From NCBI RefSeq assembly GCF_018873765.1, contig NC_057916.1, positions 25,839,001-25,903,000 of the forward strand: DNA of 64,000 bases. The letters are read 5' to 3'. Made by a program: the position numbers and the translations under genes. This DNA is from Telopea speciosissima. Lineage: Eukaryota > Streptophyta > Magnoliopsida > Proteales > Proteaceae. Position 1 is the stretch's first letter. Every line of letters starts with the position of its first letter. Under the pieces are notes generated by a model. It saw only the letters and a list, made by a program, of their open reading frames with translations, made no database searches and was not told the DNA's origin. This document shows positions 21,986 through 33,731 of the stretch, piece by piece.

Positions 21986-22746
21986 AGTAAAAGGATACTC
22001 GAAAATCCGAATTCAATTCACAGAAAATATCTGCATCCGATCACATTTGATTCGTATCCGATCCATATTCGATCTATTTACTTTGAAAATCGACCTTGAT
22101 GTGGCTCCTCTCGATGACTTGAATTTCTTATAATAATAATAATAAAAAAGACTTGAATTCTTTTTGGGTTATGCATGCTCCATAAAGAACCCAGGTGACT
22201 TCTTAGGTAAGTACCTGGGTTTAGATTCTCTATCGATCACACGCTCATAGATGCTTTTGGAAGCCGAAGAATCCATGATGCTTTTTCCCAAGTGTTTAGT
22301 GTTTATAGAAAAGGGGTACCTTCCCAAAGGTACGTGTCATAAATAGAATTTGCTAAGAAGGTGAAAAGAGAGACTTAACAAGTGGATGGGAAAAAGGTAG
22401 ACGTGGCCGATTTCTTGCAGTGACTGCAGAGATACTCACGAACTTAGAAGAAGACAGTAGAGAAGAGAGAAGGCGGCTGACTGGGAGTAGAAAAGATGAT
22501 CTGTTCGCTCTTACGACTTTCTTTGATTCTCTAGATGCACCCATTACATTCTTCCGTGCAAATACCTTGTAATTTGTAAATCCAATAATTTGCTACTTGC
22601 CTTGAGTTGCGGTAAGTCACCACTGGGACCTCCTAGTATAAATATCGGATCAGCTGATTCCTTTCGGTATTGGTCATTATTGATGTTAATACCTGATCAA
22701 TATGGATTGGTCGATACGATACTGATATTTTTTTTGGGGGGGACAA
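21986..22746. other. Unrecognised spacer
   Basis: No exon was identified. An open frame on the reverse strand (22544-22353), rich in Ser and Arg, has no family resemblance that I recognise. Around 22640-22730 there is GATAC/GTATC-rich sequence like the 1802 and 30405 elements, but boundaries are unclear. Confidence 0.35.
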
Positions 22747-23115
22747 AGAACACCACCCCATCACGTCAGATAGAAGTGTCAAAAAAACCCGACCAACTTG
22801 AGCCCGCCCGCCCAAACCCATCTTGAACTTGGACAAGGCTGGGCTAGGCTTGGAAAAACCCTGCCAGGGTCGGGCTGGGTTGAGGGTACGTTTGGCCCTA
22901 GCAAGGCTGGGCTGGGCTTGGGTTTAGGTTAAGAACACCACCCCATCACGTCAGATAGAGGTGTCAAAAAAACCAGGCCAACTCGAGCTTGCACCCAAAC
23001 CCACCTTGAACCCGGACAGGGCTGGGCCAGGCTTAGGAAAACCTTGCCAGGGTCGGGCTGGGTTCATGTTTGGCCCTAACAGGGCCGGGCTAGGTTTGGG
23101 TTTAGGTTAAGGCTC
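22747..23115. repeat. Tandem duplication, unit about 185 bp
   Basis: Two adjacent copies start with CACCACCCCATCACGTCAGA at 22751 and 22936, an offset of 185 bp. Each runs through 'gtgtcaaaaaaacc', 'ggctgggc', 'ctgccagggtcgggctgggtt' and 'gggtttaggttaag'. Copies differ by scattered substitutions and short indels. The unit resembles the G/C-rich 'gtgtcaa...gggctggg' ends of hAT-like elements, so this may be a tandemly duplicated element end. Confidence 0.8.
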
Positions 23116-23469
23116 CTAGCGTTGGGCTACGGTTTAGGGCAAGCATGACCCAGCCTGGCCCATTGACACCCCTAGCGCCAGATAGGTCGCCCCTGAGCCT
23201 TAACACCGGCACCCGAAATGGTAGTCGCAACCCCTGGTCATTTACGGGGTTCCAAGGGCTGCGGCAATCATTTTGCATAGGTGACGTGCACTGCGTGACC
23301 GGGTGGCGTTCTTTTTCTCTGTATTTTTTTTGTTTTTTGTTTTAATAAAAAAATGATATTTTAATCCTATATCGGACAGAAGAAGGGAGTAAAAGGACAA
23401 CCAAATGGTCCTTTTTCTAAAGATTCTAGCTAATTAAAGTTGTGCCTTTCCTTCACACTCCTCACACCA

Positions 23470-23800
23470 CTCTTGTGGGAACTCTGGGCGTGGTTCCTCT
23501 CCAGTCACTTGAAAATGATATTAATCTGAATCTACACAGAAAGTTGTCATGGGAACGAAATCTTTGTAGATTAAAACAAAGGGAGTTAAAATATGCCAAG
23601 GAAAATAAATTAAATAAATAAAAAGCAAGGGAGGTTATATACTTGTATGGAGAAGGGAATCTATAATATCTCCTCCAAATCCTACTCCAAGACCAGGAAG
23701 ATAGATTATCAACTTTTTTTGAATGATTTGGAAGTTTCCCTTCACCTGCAAAATACAATTTCTTGATGATACGGTATTGCTGAAACAGAAGCTTTGCCAA
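23470..23800 (-). pseudogene. Possible exon-like remnants of an unidentified gene
   Basis: On the reverse strand, a segment preceded by an acceptor-like TTTTGCAG (about 23751) reads KKLIIYLPGLGVGFGGDIID. A second segment after a weak acceptor near 23510 reads VTGEEPRPEFPQEWCEECEG, then KAQL and a stop. Both look protein-like rather than random, with splice-like borders, but I do not recognise the family and see no start codon or further exons. It may be a gene fragment or coincidence. Confidence 0.25.
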
Positions 23801-23879
23801 CACCTCACCCCAACTTCGTATGCTTAATTAGGAGCTTAGCCATATATATATATATATATATATACAGCGACAGCTTGAA

Positions 23880-24723
23880 ATGATAGAAAACCTAACAAAA
23901 AACACACACAGAGCATATGTTGGAATGGCAGTTGGACTGGTTAAACAGCTGACCACCACAATCTACTAGTGTGGTTCATTTACAAACATTGCCTGAACCA
24001 AATATCTTTGATGAAAACCACAAAGAGCGACCTTCTAAATGTAACCAAGCTTGGTTACAATTTGCTGCTAACCTCTTCCTGTGCTTTTCACAATTCCTAT
24101 TGTTTATGGCATATCTGTGATTATACTTCTCTTACCGGAAAAACTGATCCCTGAAATCTTGAGCTTAATACCTAAAACAAAAATCATTAAACCCTTTGAT
24201 GCCTCTTCATCTTTATAGTTTATACTTTACACCCCAACAATGGAAACCCCCACCCTACACCCTCCAAAAATATCTCTACGCTGGCACAGAATAGAATTTG
24301 CCAAATGACAAGATAAAACATTTTAAAATTTTATGAAACGCATGAGAGGGGTATTATAATAAAATTGACACTGAAATTTGACACATGGTCTATCTAGCTC
24401 ATTTCAAATATATCTAAACATCAGAACTACCACTTCACCCTTCAATGGGGCACAACTAGGTGTAATATCCAAGTATAATTATATGGTCTAAATAGATCAA
24501 AAAACCCTCTACCAAAAAGGAAATCTGGGACCTAAACCCCCCCCCCCCCCGGCGGAAGTGAATTTGGGATGTACCCACTTTTAATGTGGTAGATATTGTC
24601 TGAAGTAAACAGATCAAAAACCTTTTACCATAAAGGAAACCTGGGACCTAAAACCCCCAATTCCTTTTAATGTGGTAGATGAGAATACAGAGAAAAGGAG
24701 AGAGAGGTAAGGGAGGGGGTGGT
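23880..24723. other. Unrecognised spacer with C-tract
   Basis: Contains a TA microsatellite just upstream (about 23846-23865), a poly-C run (24538-24550), and a short direct repeat ('agatcaaaaa(a)cc(c)t.taccaaaaaggaaa(t)ctgggacctaaa' near 24495-24535 and 24611-24655). No coding sequence was recognised. Confidence 0.4.
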
Positions 24724-25510
24724 TAGGGATGTCAAATCGGTCGGTCCAGGTCAATTTTGGTTGGGTTTAATCGGTCCCCGCTATTTTAGGATCTTGCATC
24801 ATGACCGGCCCGAAGTAATCAGTCTTCATAGACTAGGCATGATCCTATTCATAAACGGTCGATCGGGTACCATCTATAATCGGGTTTGTACAAAACGAGC
24901 TATAAACTGGTTAAACGTGCCTATAAACGGGCTCATATTAAATGGGCTACAATCAGTCTATGAAAGTTTGATCCATCTAACTCCTAATGAGATTCAATTC
25001 TTTGGGATGACACAAGTACTTGAGGAAATGTTCTTCCCTGAACTAACGGTTTAATAAGTGAATATCAATGCATTTGGAGCTCTATGGACCTCAATTTCAA
25101 TGGACATACATATGATGGCATTTCAAACAATATCCATGACCTTGATTATACGCTGCATTTATTTTTGGTCCATCAATTTCACAATGCATTAATATTGAAT
25201 TTTCAATTCTATGTTTTTATTTAGCCCATAGTCCTTTGTATATAGCTTAGGTAATCCAATAAGATATATAAACCAAGGAGATTCAGAAAAAATATAGTTA
25301 GGATAAAGTACGAAATTTAATGGATAATTAGGGTAAAACAAATAGTTCATAAATAGGCTTAAATATGTCGGTCCTTAATCATGTCAGGGTTGCCCATAGG
25401 TTCCACCCCTTATACCATGAACAACACGTTTAGCTAATGTATAAGGCCAATTATTTGATCGATCGGGACAGGTTGATCCTATTGGTGCAGGCTTAAAATT
25501 GACACCCCCA
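24724..25510. mobile_element. hAT-like non-autonomous element, about 787 bp
   Basis: The left end TAGGGATGTCAAATCGGTCG and the right end '...aaaattgacacccccA' form imperfect inverted termini of the TAGGGGTGTCAA type common in plant hAT elements. The interior has 'cggtc', 'aaacgggct' and 'cgatcggg' motifs also present in the 783-bp element at 47707-48489. No open frame and no clear target duplication are visible. Confidence 0.5.
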
Positions 25511-26894
25511 GACGAGATCACCAAACAAGGTAGGAAGAGTTAAATTTAAAAAAGCTAGAGCAGGGGGCCTCTGTAATTCTGCAGGTTTGGAACGTGTACA
25601 GGACACAATTAAAGATCGTTGTCATCACATAACCTATGGAACTCTTTTCATATTTTGGAACAACTAAAAAAAATCACACTTATACTTTTTCTTTTTGTAA
25701 TATTGGAAACAGCGGAATTAACTACGCGTTTGACAAGCTTGCTATTAAAACAAGCAACTTTTTTTTTTTTTTTTTTTAATAATAAAAAAACAAAAATATA
25801 TATATTAAGAAAGAACACTATCTACAACGTCTTTCATTTAAAACAAATTGTTGTATATTTGTTATAATGAATCAAAAAATTGGTGAGAGTCAACAAGATA
25901 GAGTCCTGATGATATGATAGAAGAATTCCTGTGATAGTATCTGAAATCTTCAAAAGTTGTGGAATCAAATGCCAAGGTTAGGGAAACTTTGGAAAAGGTA
26001 CAAAAGCAAGCAACATTAGAAAAGGTATGTGGACGGATATTAGTGTAACTGATGATATTTTATCTTTTTAATGAATTTCTTCTTTTATTAAAAAAAAAAA
26101 AAGGCAGAAGTAATAAAAACTGCATGTTGCTCAGAGCTCTGCTGCACTCCGTGCTTCGCAACCTACTATATATTTGAAAGAAGAAGGAAATACACTATCA
26201 ATCTGTACTTTTTTCTGTCTCTCTCCTTTCTTTCTTTATTAAATATATTGTTTCGCTATCTGTTATTAGCTTGGCATGTAAAATGATGCCAATAAAAACG
26301 ATCTACGTGAAAACCCCCTCCCCTCCTCTAATATTTAAAAATTAATCCAAATTCTAGACCCCACTCTTATTCTTTTCCTCTTCCCCAGCCTATAATTCCT
26401 TACTCCCAGACTTATCCAACATAAAAACTCTTCTCCACAACTATAGATAAGAGCGTGGTTTCACCCTTCTACTGTTTTAAAGGTTTCATTTGAAGGTCAA
26501 AGGGTTTAAAGTTTCAATGTTTAAGCTAGGGAAAAAGAACACTAACCGGTCACATGGTTAGCATGATTCTACACCTAAACACAAATCAATGCCTTTGTGC
26601 ACGAAAAGAACGTTCAACCCCCAATGAAATCGAAAATCACATCCAAACCAATGCTTTTGTACGCACTTTCATAGGCTACCATGCTAATGTAGGGGCTACA
26701 CGACTGGCTAGTGTTCTCTTGCCCGCTAACTAAAATGGCACCTTTTTGGTGAGTGAATTTCCGAAAAACTTCTGTCTTCCTGCTGTTATAAAGATCAATG
26801 GATGGCTCAGATTCAACCGTTAGCTATATCAACACTTGACAAATATGCCATGGAGCAGAACCCGGCGCAAGATGCAGCGCAATGCATCTTGCAT
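25511..26894. other. Unrecognised AT-rich spacer
   Basis: Poly-T and poly-A runs occur near 25758-25778 and 26091-26103. Sequence from 26100 to 26890 is of mixed composition with no exon, no inverted termini and no recognised transposon domain. Confidence 0.4.
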
Positions 26895-27073
26895 GGGATT
26901 CGGATCATCTGCTGTCACCTACCCGTGCGGCCGGCATACAACCTCACACAAGCAGGGACAAAATGACCACCCTACCCACTACCCGAACACCCTACCTAGG
27001 TAGGGTCCACACCCAGCCCGTATGAGACTACACACAGGCCGCACGGGCAGCGGCAGCAAAGGATCCAAATTGT
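26895..27073. mobile_element. GC-rich MITE-like foldback
   Basis: The left part reads GGATTCGGATCATCTGCTG then CCCGTGCGGCC. The reverse complement of the right part reads TTTGGATCCTTTGCTGCCG then CCCGTGCGGCC. Together they form inverted termini of about 40 bp around a short core in a 180-bp element. TCTTGC occurs at both outer flanks and may be a short target duplication. Confidence 0.6.
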
Positions 27074-27267
27074 CTTGCCTGAGCCCTTTTCCCTAGGAAA
27101 AAGACAGCCAAAGAATCAAAGTCATGGTCACTTGGGGCGTGGAGAGAGAGAGAGAGAGTATAGATTTGGCAAACCAACAATCCCAGAGGCAATAATGTTG
27201 GTTATAACTAGCTTTTCTGTAAAAAGGTCACATGACAGTAAAAACTTTTGCCCTCATAAGAATTAGT

Positions 27268-27330
27268 TATGGAATCACCTTTCTCGGCTTTTTGGCTAAG
27301 ATCAAGTGTAGTATATGGAATCACCTTTCT
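27268..27330 (+). pseudogene. U2 snRNA 5'-end fragment flanked by 17-bp direct repeats
   Basis: The sequence ACCTTTCTCGGCTTTTTGGC (from 27277) followed by TAAGATCAAGTGTAGTAT matches the first 40 or so nucleotides of U2 snRNA, including the branch-point-recognition region, with one C-to-T change. It then stops abruptly. Identical 17-mers TATGGAATCACCTTTCT flank it at 27268-27284 and 27314-27330, as expected of a LINE-mediated retro-insertion with target duplication. It lacks the rest of U2 and its promoter elements, so it is non-functional. Confidence 0.8.
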
Positions 27331-27397
27331 TTTCAAACTTGTTTTATATTTAACCAATAAAGAAAGAATTAAATTATAAGGCAGTTATGAACCCTCT

Positions 27398-27660
27398 ACT
27401 CGACTCAACTCAGCCTTATCCCAACTATATGGGGTCGACTACATAGATCCTATTTCTCCAATCAATTCCATTCAAAGCCATACAAGATGTCAATCCTAAG
27501 CTATACAAGTCCTTCCTCACCACTTCTTCTATGGTTATTTTAGGCCTACCTCTAGCTCTATTAGCTCCTTCAATTTGCAATAAATCACTTTTCCATACTG
27601 GAGTACTTAAAGCCCTTCGTTGCACATGTCCATGCCACCTGATTCTCTCAGGAGTTGTAG
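27398..27660 (-). mobile_element. RTE-type LINE, 5'-truncated 3' end
   Basis: Reverse-strand translation gives the RTE C-terminal block RARGRPKITIEEVVRKDLYS, then LGLTSCMALNGIDWRNRIYV, and ends in the same TTGAGT tandem tail as the 7521-8960 copy. Only about 260 bp remain, a classic 5'-truncated insertion. It lies about 70 bp from the U2 fragment, which may have been mobilised by a similar machinery. Confidence 0.85.
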
Positions 27661-28205
27661 GGCAAAACTTCAGTCACCAATTCAATAAATCGAGACAGTC
27701 TACTCCTATTCTGAATAAGAAAACTAAATAGAAAACATAATTCTAGGAATCTTGACAAATCAACTTAGACAACTCAATTTAAAACTTAAGTAGCTAAACC
27801 AAAAAAGCCCACAAGTGGGCTGGAATAAGCCCATGAATTGGGCTAGACCACAAGCCAAGAGTTAGGCCTTTAGTGGGGGCCTGCTGGCCCCTTTTCTTCC
27901 TACAGCAATATGTCTTCAGCTCCTTCTTTGCATCATATAGTCATCCTACTAATACAGGATAATAGATTTCTGCTTCCGAACATTAGCATAAAGATTTCTC
28001 CCATAAACAAGTCATACTAGTATGCCAATTAAAGAAGGTAGGAAGGAGTCTTGAAAAACCAAGCCACCTGAGAACTAAAAAGCATGTATCTCAATTACTG
28101 TTCATTCTTTTTCTTCCAACAAGTTGACCAGTAAAAGAGTACACATTATTAAAGCTTCTGGTTGATTACCTCCATACTAGACAAGAAAACAAGTTCGTAG
28201 AGTTA

Positions 28206-31200
28206 TCAAAGATCTTTGTTGCTGCCATCTAATGTTAGAAGGGCTTTGTATAGATCTGGACGCCGATCCCGAAATACACCCCAACTGTGTCTCTTGGACT
28301 TGATCTTATCCAGATCGAATTCCGCAACAAGAACGTCTTCATCTTTATCATTTGCAATTGCCACAATTTCACCACTGGGCCCTGATCATACGATAAAATA
28401 TTAAACATCAAATTATTTACTCTCTATCAGACATGCCACAGAATGCCAGGAAATAATGAAAGAAATCAGTGTTTAATAAAAAACAAAACAAAAAATCACC
28501 TGCTATGAAAGAGTTTCCATAAAATGTGATCTCACTGTCACCATGTTCGGTCTTGATTCTCTCTTTTCCTATCCTGTTTGAAGCTACTAGAGGTACCTGA
28601 GTTGTCACAAAGTGGTCAGCTCCTTTTAAGGACATGTCATCAAGCTCCACCAGAAAGCATAAATTTCTTTACTTTCTTAAAAAATAAAAAATAAAAAATA
28701 AAAAATTTAAACAACCTGTTCACCATATGAAATCATGGATAGGATTTCAAACATCTATTGACAGACCACTCACAATATAGTTCACAGAACAGGAATTGTT
28801 AAGAAAGATGATCTTAACCACTGGATCCATTATGACACTCATTTAGAACACCAACTCCTAATCATTGAAAAGAATGTGACTAGTAGGATTACAGAATCTC
28901 ATTTACACTCACAACCTTTCCTAAAGGTAATTCACATTTTTATGGCCCAGAACAATGAGATGGCTCGCCAATGGGGTTTACAGTAGGGAAATACAGCAAT
29001 TTAGACACTGAGAAGCATCAACTCATTTTGACAACCAGGACACACAAACTAGACTTAAAATTGGCCCAACTAACTCAAAACATTTTCACCGGAAAAAAAT
29101 ATATATATATATTACCAGATTAGCCCCAGCATGCCCTTGCATTACTCGCTTCCAATGATCACGGGAATCAAGTCCTTGATCCTGTGGTTCAGAACCGATA
29201 GCAGTGGGATAAAACAGTATCTCCGCACCTTGAAGAACCATAGCTCGTGCTGCTTCTGGAAACCACTGATCCCAGCAAATGGCTGCCAAAATTGTAGCAG
29301 ATAGTAAACGTTTCCGCACTACATTCTTGTCAGAAACAGTAATTAAAAGAAAATACACATCTTTTGTTTCCATAAATTACCAAATGTATTTCAAAGAATT
29401 CAAAGGGACTTCTTTTCCATTCAAACACACTCTTATAACATTTCCTAAAGATGATCTACAAACAGGGACAGGATATATGAGGTGCACAAGCAAAACCCCC
29501 CATATAAGCATCAGATCTATGTGTATGCATGGGGTAGATCATACTTGGGTGAGTAACCAAATATTGCCTTGAGTGCTCTATCAAATTATGAGCACCGTTA
29601 ATGCCAGTACTGAAGTCAAATTTCTTACCTAATCCAATCTTGGCAAACTTGGTTTCAAAGACCTGTTTATCCATGGCATCAAGGTTGTTGTAAGTATCAT
29701 AATCCAATCCAAATCACCAGCAGAAAATCTATGTTTAAGTTAGGAGTATAAGTACAGAAGACTCCCACCTTGAAGCCAGTATCACCTGGATTAAAGTAGA
29801 ACTTCTCCTGGTAACCTGAAGAGGACAACTAGTAAGGTTAAACAATGATGAGGGTAAAGGTTGTTTTAAGGGAAACCCACAGAAAATGCACTTGCCTGGT
29901 CCATCTGGGATATGGGATTTCCTATACAGACCAAGATCTGTACCATCGGCATCAATCATTGCAACTGAATTATAATGAGCATTGTTGGCCTCTTCAAAGA
30001 AGCTTACTGGTATCACCACCCTAAGTTCTCTTGCAAGTTTCTGCATCCTGCTCAATATGCACATACACTTGTAGAATAAGGTTTTACTGGGTTATCAAAC
30101 CCACGGTGTTAAAAGACGTCAAATAAAATTTATGATTATTACATGACAGAAATATCAGGAGGGTAGAGCATGCAGTCAGGCAGCCAGTAAGAGCAGAAGA
30201 CACCGAACTTCAGTTTCTCAGTGCCCATGAGAAAGACTAATTTTTGTTCGTCATAATTTCTTCCCATGCAGGAATTTTTCCCATCAGATCAGATCGAACC
30301 GTTAGGATAATCTAATGTCAAATCCCCAGCCCCAGGAGATATGGTTTTAACTTTCTCTTAAAGTAAGTCAATGGTCTTTATATTTCCCAACTGGTACCTA
30401 CAGTCATGGTTTTAAGTATCTTAACGTATCCTCCGATACTAACCGATATGTATCTTATTTTTAGGGTACCAACACAATACGATACTTAAAAAAAGTATCA
30501 CTGTATAGGGTCACTACGTGACCCGATATGATTGATACTTATTCATACACTTTATACATCTCTTATAAACTATATAACTCGATCAATGACTCAAAACACT
30601 AACCAAAAGCTCTTGTAAGGCATTGTAATCAATTTTGTTTTGGTAAAATCAACTTGATTCCTTGGTTCTATTGGCAAAAGAGACTCTAGTAGTGTTGATT
30701 TCATCAATTTGGTAAAACAACCTGCAATCAAGGATCGGAACCAGACTTGCGCAAGAATAGTTTCCTGTCAAATTTTAATTTCTTGCTCAACTACTAATTT
30801 TTAGTGTCGTTTTTTGCAATGGATCACTAGGTTAGTGAAAAACAACCTAAATGATTGCATCAAACTAGGTTTTTTTTTTGTGCAATAATGTTCCCCAAAC
30901 TGAATGACATTTTTTTTTGTATTAATACAAGAAACTTCATCTTTTATATATAATCAATTGAATGCACTTGTCTCATCGTACTTTGTTTTCCTTTTTATAC
31001 ATGATATATTTTACATAATACTTATTTATAGTGTTTTATGCTTCAAAATTGTATTTCGCGTGTATTTTAAACATTTCCATATGTATCTTTAGTGTATCTT
31101 GCATCTCTCCAAAACGATATGATACGTCTCTTGAAATCACCTTTTCGATACGATACCCCTGATACCAACACTTTAAACCTTGCCTACAGTACCTCTAAGA

Positions 31201-33731
31201 AAGCATATAGAAAGTCTAATTGCAGTTTCATATACCTTTGAATTGTAGGGTGGCCATTATAAGGTTTTGCACGTTGAAAGAAATCTTCCCTTTGAGCTTG
31301 GCAGAAGTAATAGCCCTCAAATAGCTCCTGAAGAATAACAGAAGGCATGAACAAAGACCAATGCCATTCCAAGATAATAATAACTAGCAGAACCAACTAT
31401 TGTTCTTAGCCTGCAAACAGGCCTAAAAGACCTGAAAATAGTAAATAATTGGGGGCTCATCTTTTAGCTCCGTGAATCCACATCATCTCTTTTCACTCTT
31501 TTGATTGGTTTCACACTAACTTTCTTTCCAATTTTCATACAAAATATACAAGTACTAGATTTCCTAAAATAGGATCCAATTGGACTTATCTCTATGAGTT
31601 CATAGAAGAGTGTCATGATTCCCTCTAAACAATTTATTCTAAAATAAATACAATTTGGGCAAACTCTTATAATTTAAAGCTAGACAGATATTTGTGTATT
31701 AACCAAAACGTTCAAAAAGCAATAAAAAACAGAACATCTCACTCAAGAACCAGAAATTAATTCCAGAAAGAACATGTAAACTGAACATATTTGATGATTG
31801 ATTTAGCATGTTCCTATCTATGCAGTCATGGTTTTGTACAATTTTAGGGGCTTGGAAGCTCATGGTTTATGAATGTGCACCTGAATAAGAACAATATTTG
31901 CACCCTTCCCATGAGCAGCACGAACCAACCTGCATAAAGGATGGTGGTCATTTTAAGCTAGCAGACAAAATAAGAAATATCTGAAATCCATGGAGGAAAG
32001 GCAAGGGAGAATAGTAAGTCAGTCCTTCCTCAATCAGAAAGCACCCAATTTCAAATTAGTCAAGAAAAAGCATACAGGAAGAATATTAATGTCTCAAGAT
32101 TTTTCCCTTTCTAACAATTCTTTTCCATTTTATTGTATTTAATTTTTTTGAATTGTCTTAAGGTCACCAAAAGGATCCTTAAGAGAATAAAAGGCATGCA
32201 AAAACAGAAATATACCTAAAATATTTCCAGCAATTATTTGCTCCTCAGGATCCCACCAATTCAATATGCCCTTTTTGTTTTTTTCTTTGGGGGGGGGGGG
32301 GGTATGGGGGAGTTGGGGTGATAAATCACTATGAATAATACAAGCCCAGATTAGCGGTTGACACTTGATGGTCCAATCATCCAGTCCAAATAGTCTAGAT
32401 GACGTGAAAAAAAGTGATAATTTATAATTTATAATAAAAAAATTATGCCCAGATAAGAACCTCTCGTCCAAAAGATACAATTGTCAGCTGGACAGTCAAT
32501 TAACTAAATCCACATTGATCATGCCCTGGTGAGCAATGGTATGGCTGGACAGTGAATTAACTGAATCCACATTTACCAAGCACCAGTTGTCAATGGTCTA
32601 AATGTGCAGTCCAATGATCACCGAGGATGCAGAGAATATGAAGATAGAGAACTCCTGACATTTAATCCACCCACCACCCCCACTCCCCAAAAAAATAAAA
32701 CATATGGTAAAGGACTTGATTTAATCCACAGGTAATACAACTCGGTTAAAGAATCGATTTAAAAAACAATGTGAGGCGGAAATAAAAGCCCAAATTTTCA
32801 AAATTGCTTCAAGATGAAAATACAGTAACTTTGTTTTTTTTAATTTATACCAAAATTTTATGGGGAAAATAGCCAAAAATCCTATACAAGGATCAGCAAA
32901 GTGTTATACAAGAACCTGTGAACCAGTGGCCATCGAGTCTTCAAAATGAAATGGAGAGATCCTGCTCTACTAATTAAGTGTGCAAATCTACAAGATTTCC
33001 TAAAACCTCACCGACATATTGAAAGCTTCAATCACATGATCTTTGAAACAAGCCGTCTCTACACTAATTTGACTCACTGTAGACACAGTATTCGTTTACA
33101 GAGAAATTAAATATCAATATGCGAAGCAAAGGGGTAAGAAAAGTCAGTGGTATTCACTACTTGAATCTGGCGGACATGTATTTGATCACTTCCATTTCAA
33201 ATGCCCACAATTCAATTTACGGAGTCCATCCTTCCATGGAGGTAAAGCTTTAGAGAGAATAAATTTACGAGGTCCATTCGTCCATGGAAGTAAGTTTTAG
33301 AGATACTTACTTATACCTACCTCATAAAGAAAGAGTTAGCTGTGCAGTGCATAAGGTCTACATGACCTGGGAGTCTAGAAGATGAAATGAACAATCTGGG
33401 TGACTCAAAATTTAACCCTTTCTTCCTTCCATGAGTTCCCTCCAATTAAAGCCCTAGAGAACACCCTCTCAAACGAATCGAGTTTAAAACATCAAACAGA
33501 ACTGATGACGATGAGAACGAAGAGAGGAGTTGTCAAATTCACACGCATAGAAACAACAAGAGCTTGCAAAAATTCATAGCAGTATTTCCAAGTTCCAATA
33601 CAAATAAAAGCAAATAGATAAAACTAAAGAAAAATCTAATACCTCTCGGCTGTATCGACATTGGATGAGACGTCATCAGAGCAAGCAAATTGCAGAGCTG
33701 CTACCACCACCACTCCTCTTCCCTTCTCCAT
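28206..33731 (-). CDS. CPA: N-carbamoylputrescine amidase (nitrilase superfamily), 9 exons
   Basis: Exons in coding order are 33643-33731, 31881-31929, 31236-31327, 29896-30047, 29769-29815, 29629-29662, 29116-29282, 28500-28596 and 28206-28381. They join in phase to 903 nt (300 residues), the normal family length. The enzyme hydrolyses N-carbamoylputrescine to putrescine, CO2 and ammonia in the arginine-decarboxylase route to polyamines, probably as a cytosolic octamer. The nitrilase catalytic triad is visible: Glu47 (LIQELFEGYYF), Lys120 (YRKSHIPDGPG) and Cys157 (AICWDQWFPEAARAM). Other hallmark blocks are FYPTAIGSEPQDQGLDSRDH, VPLVASNRIGKE and GVFRDRRPDLYK near the end. Intron 4 (29816-29895) uses a GC donor. 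Introns 1-3 are long; intron 3 holds a 778-bp element. Confidence 0.96.
30405..31182. mobile_element. GATAC-rich inverted-repeat element in CPA intron 3
   Basis: The left end CATGGTTTTAAGTATC and the reverse complement of the right end CAAGGTTTAAAGTGTTGG form short inverted termini. It is flanked by CCTACAGT at 30397-30404 and 31183-31190, an 8-bp duplication (a ninth position differs). Termini and GATAC-rich ends match the 1802-2073 element. At 778 bp it is the longer relative. It is non-coding and lies within an intron, so it is probably spliced out. Confidence 0.65.

Noticed and set aside
22353-22544. Ser/Arg-rich reverse-strand frame that might be a plastid-targeted N-terminus
   Set aside because: It has no following exon, no conserved motif and no recognisable family.
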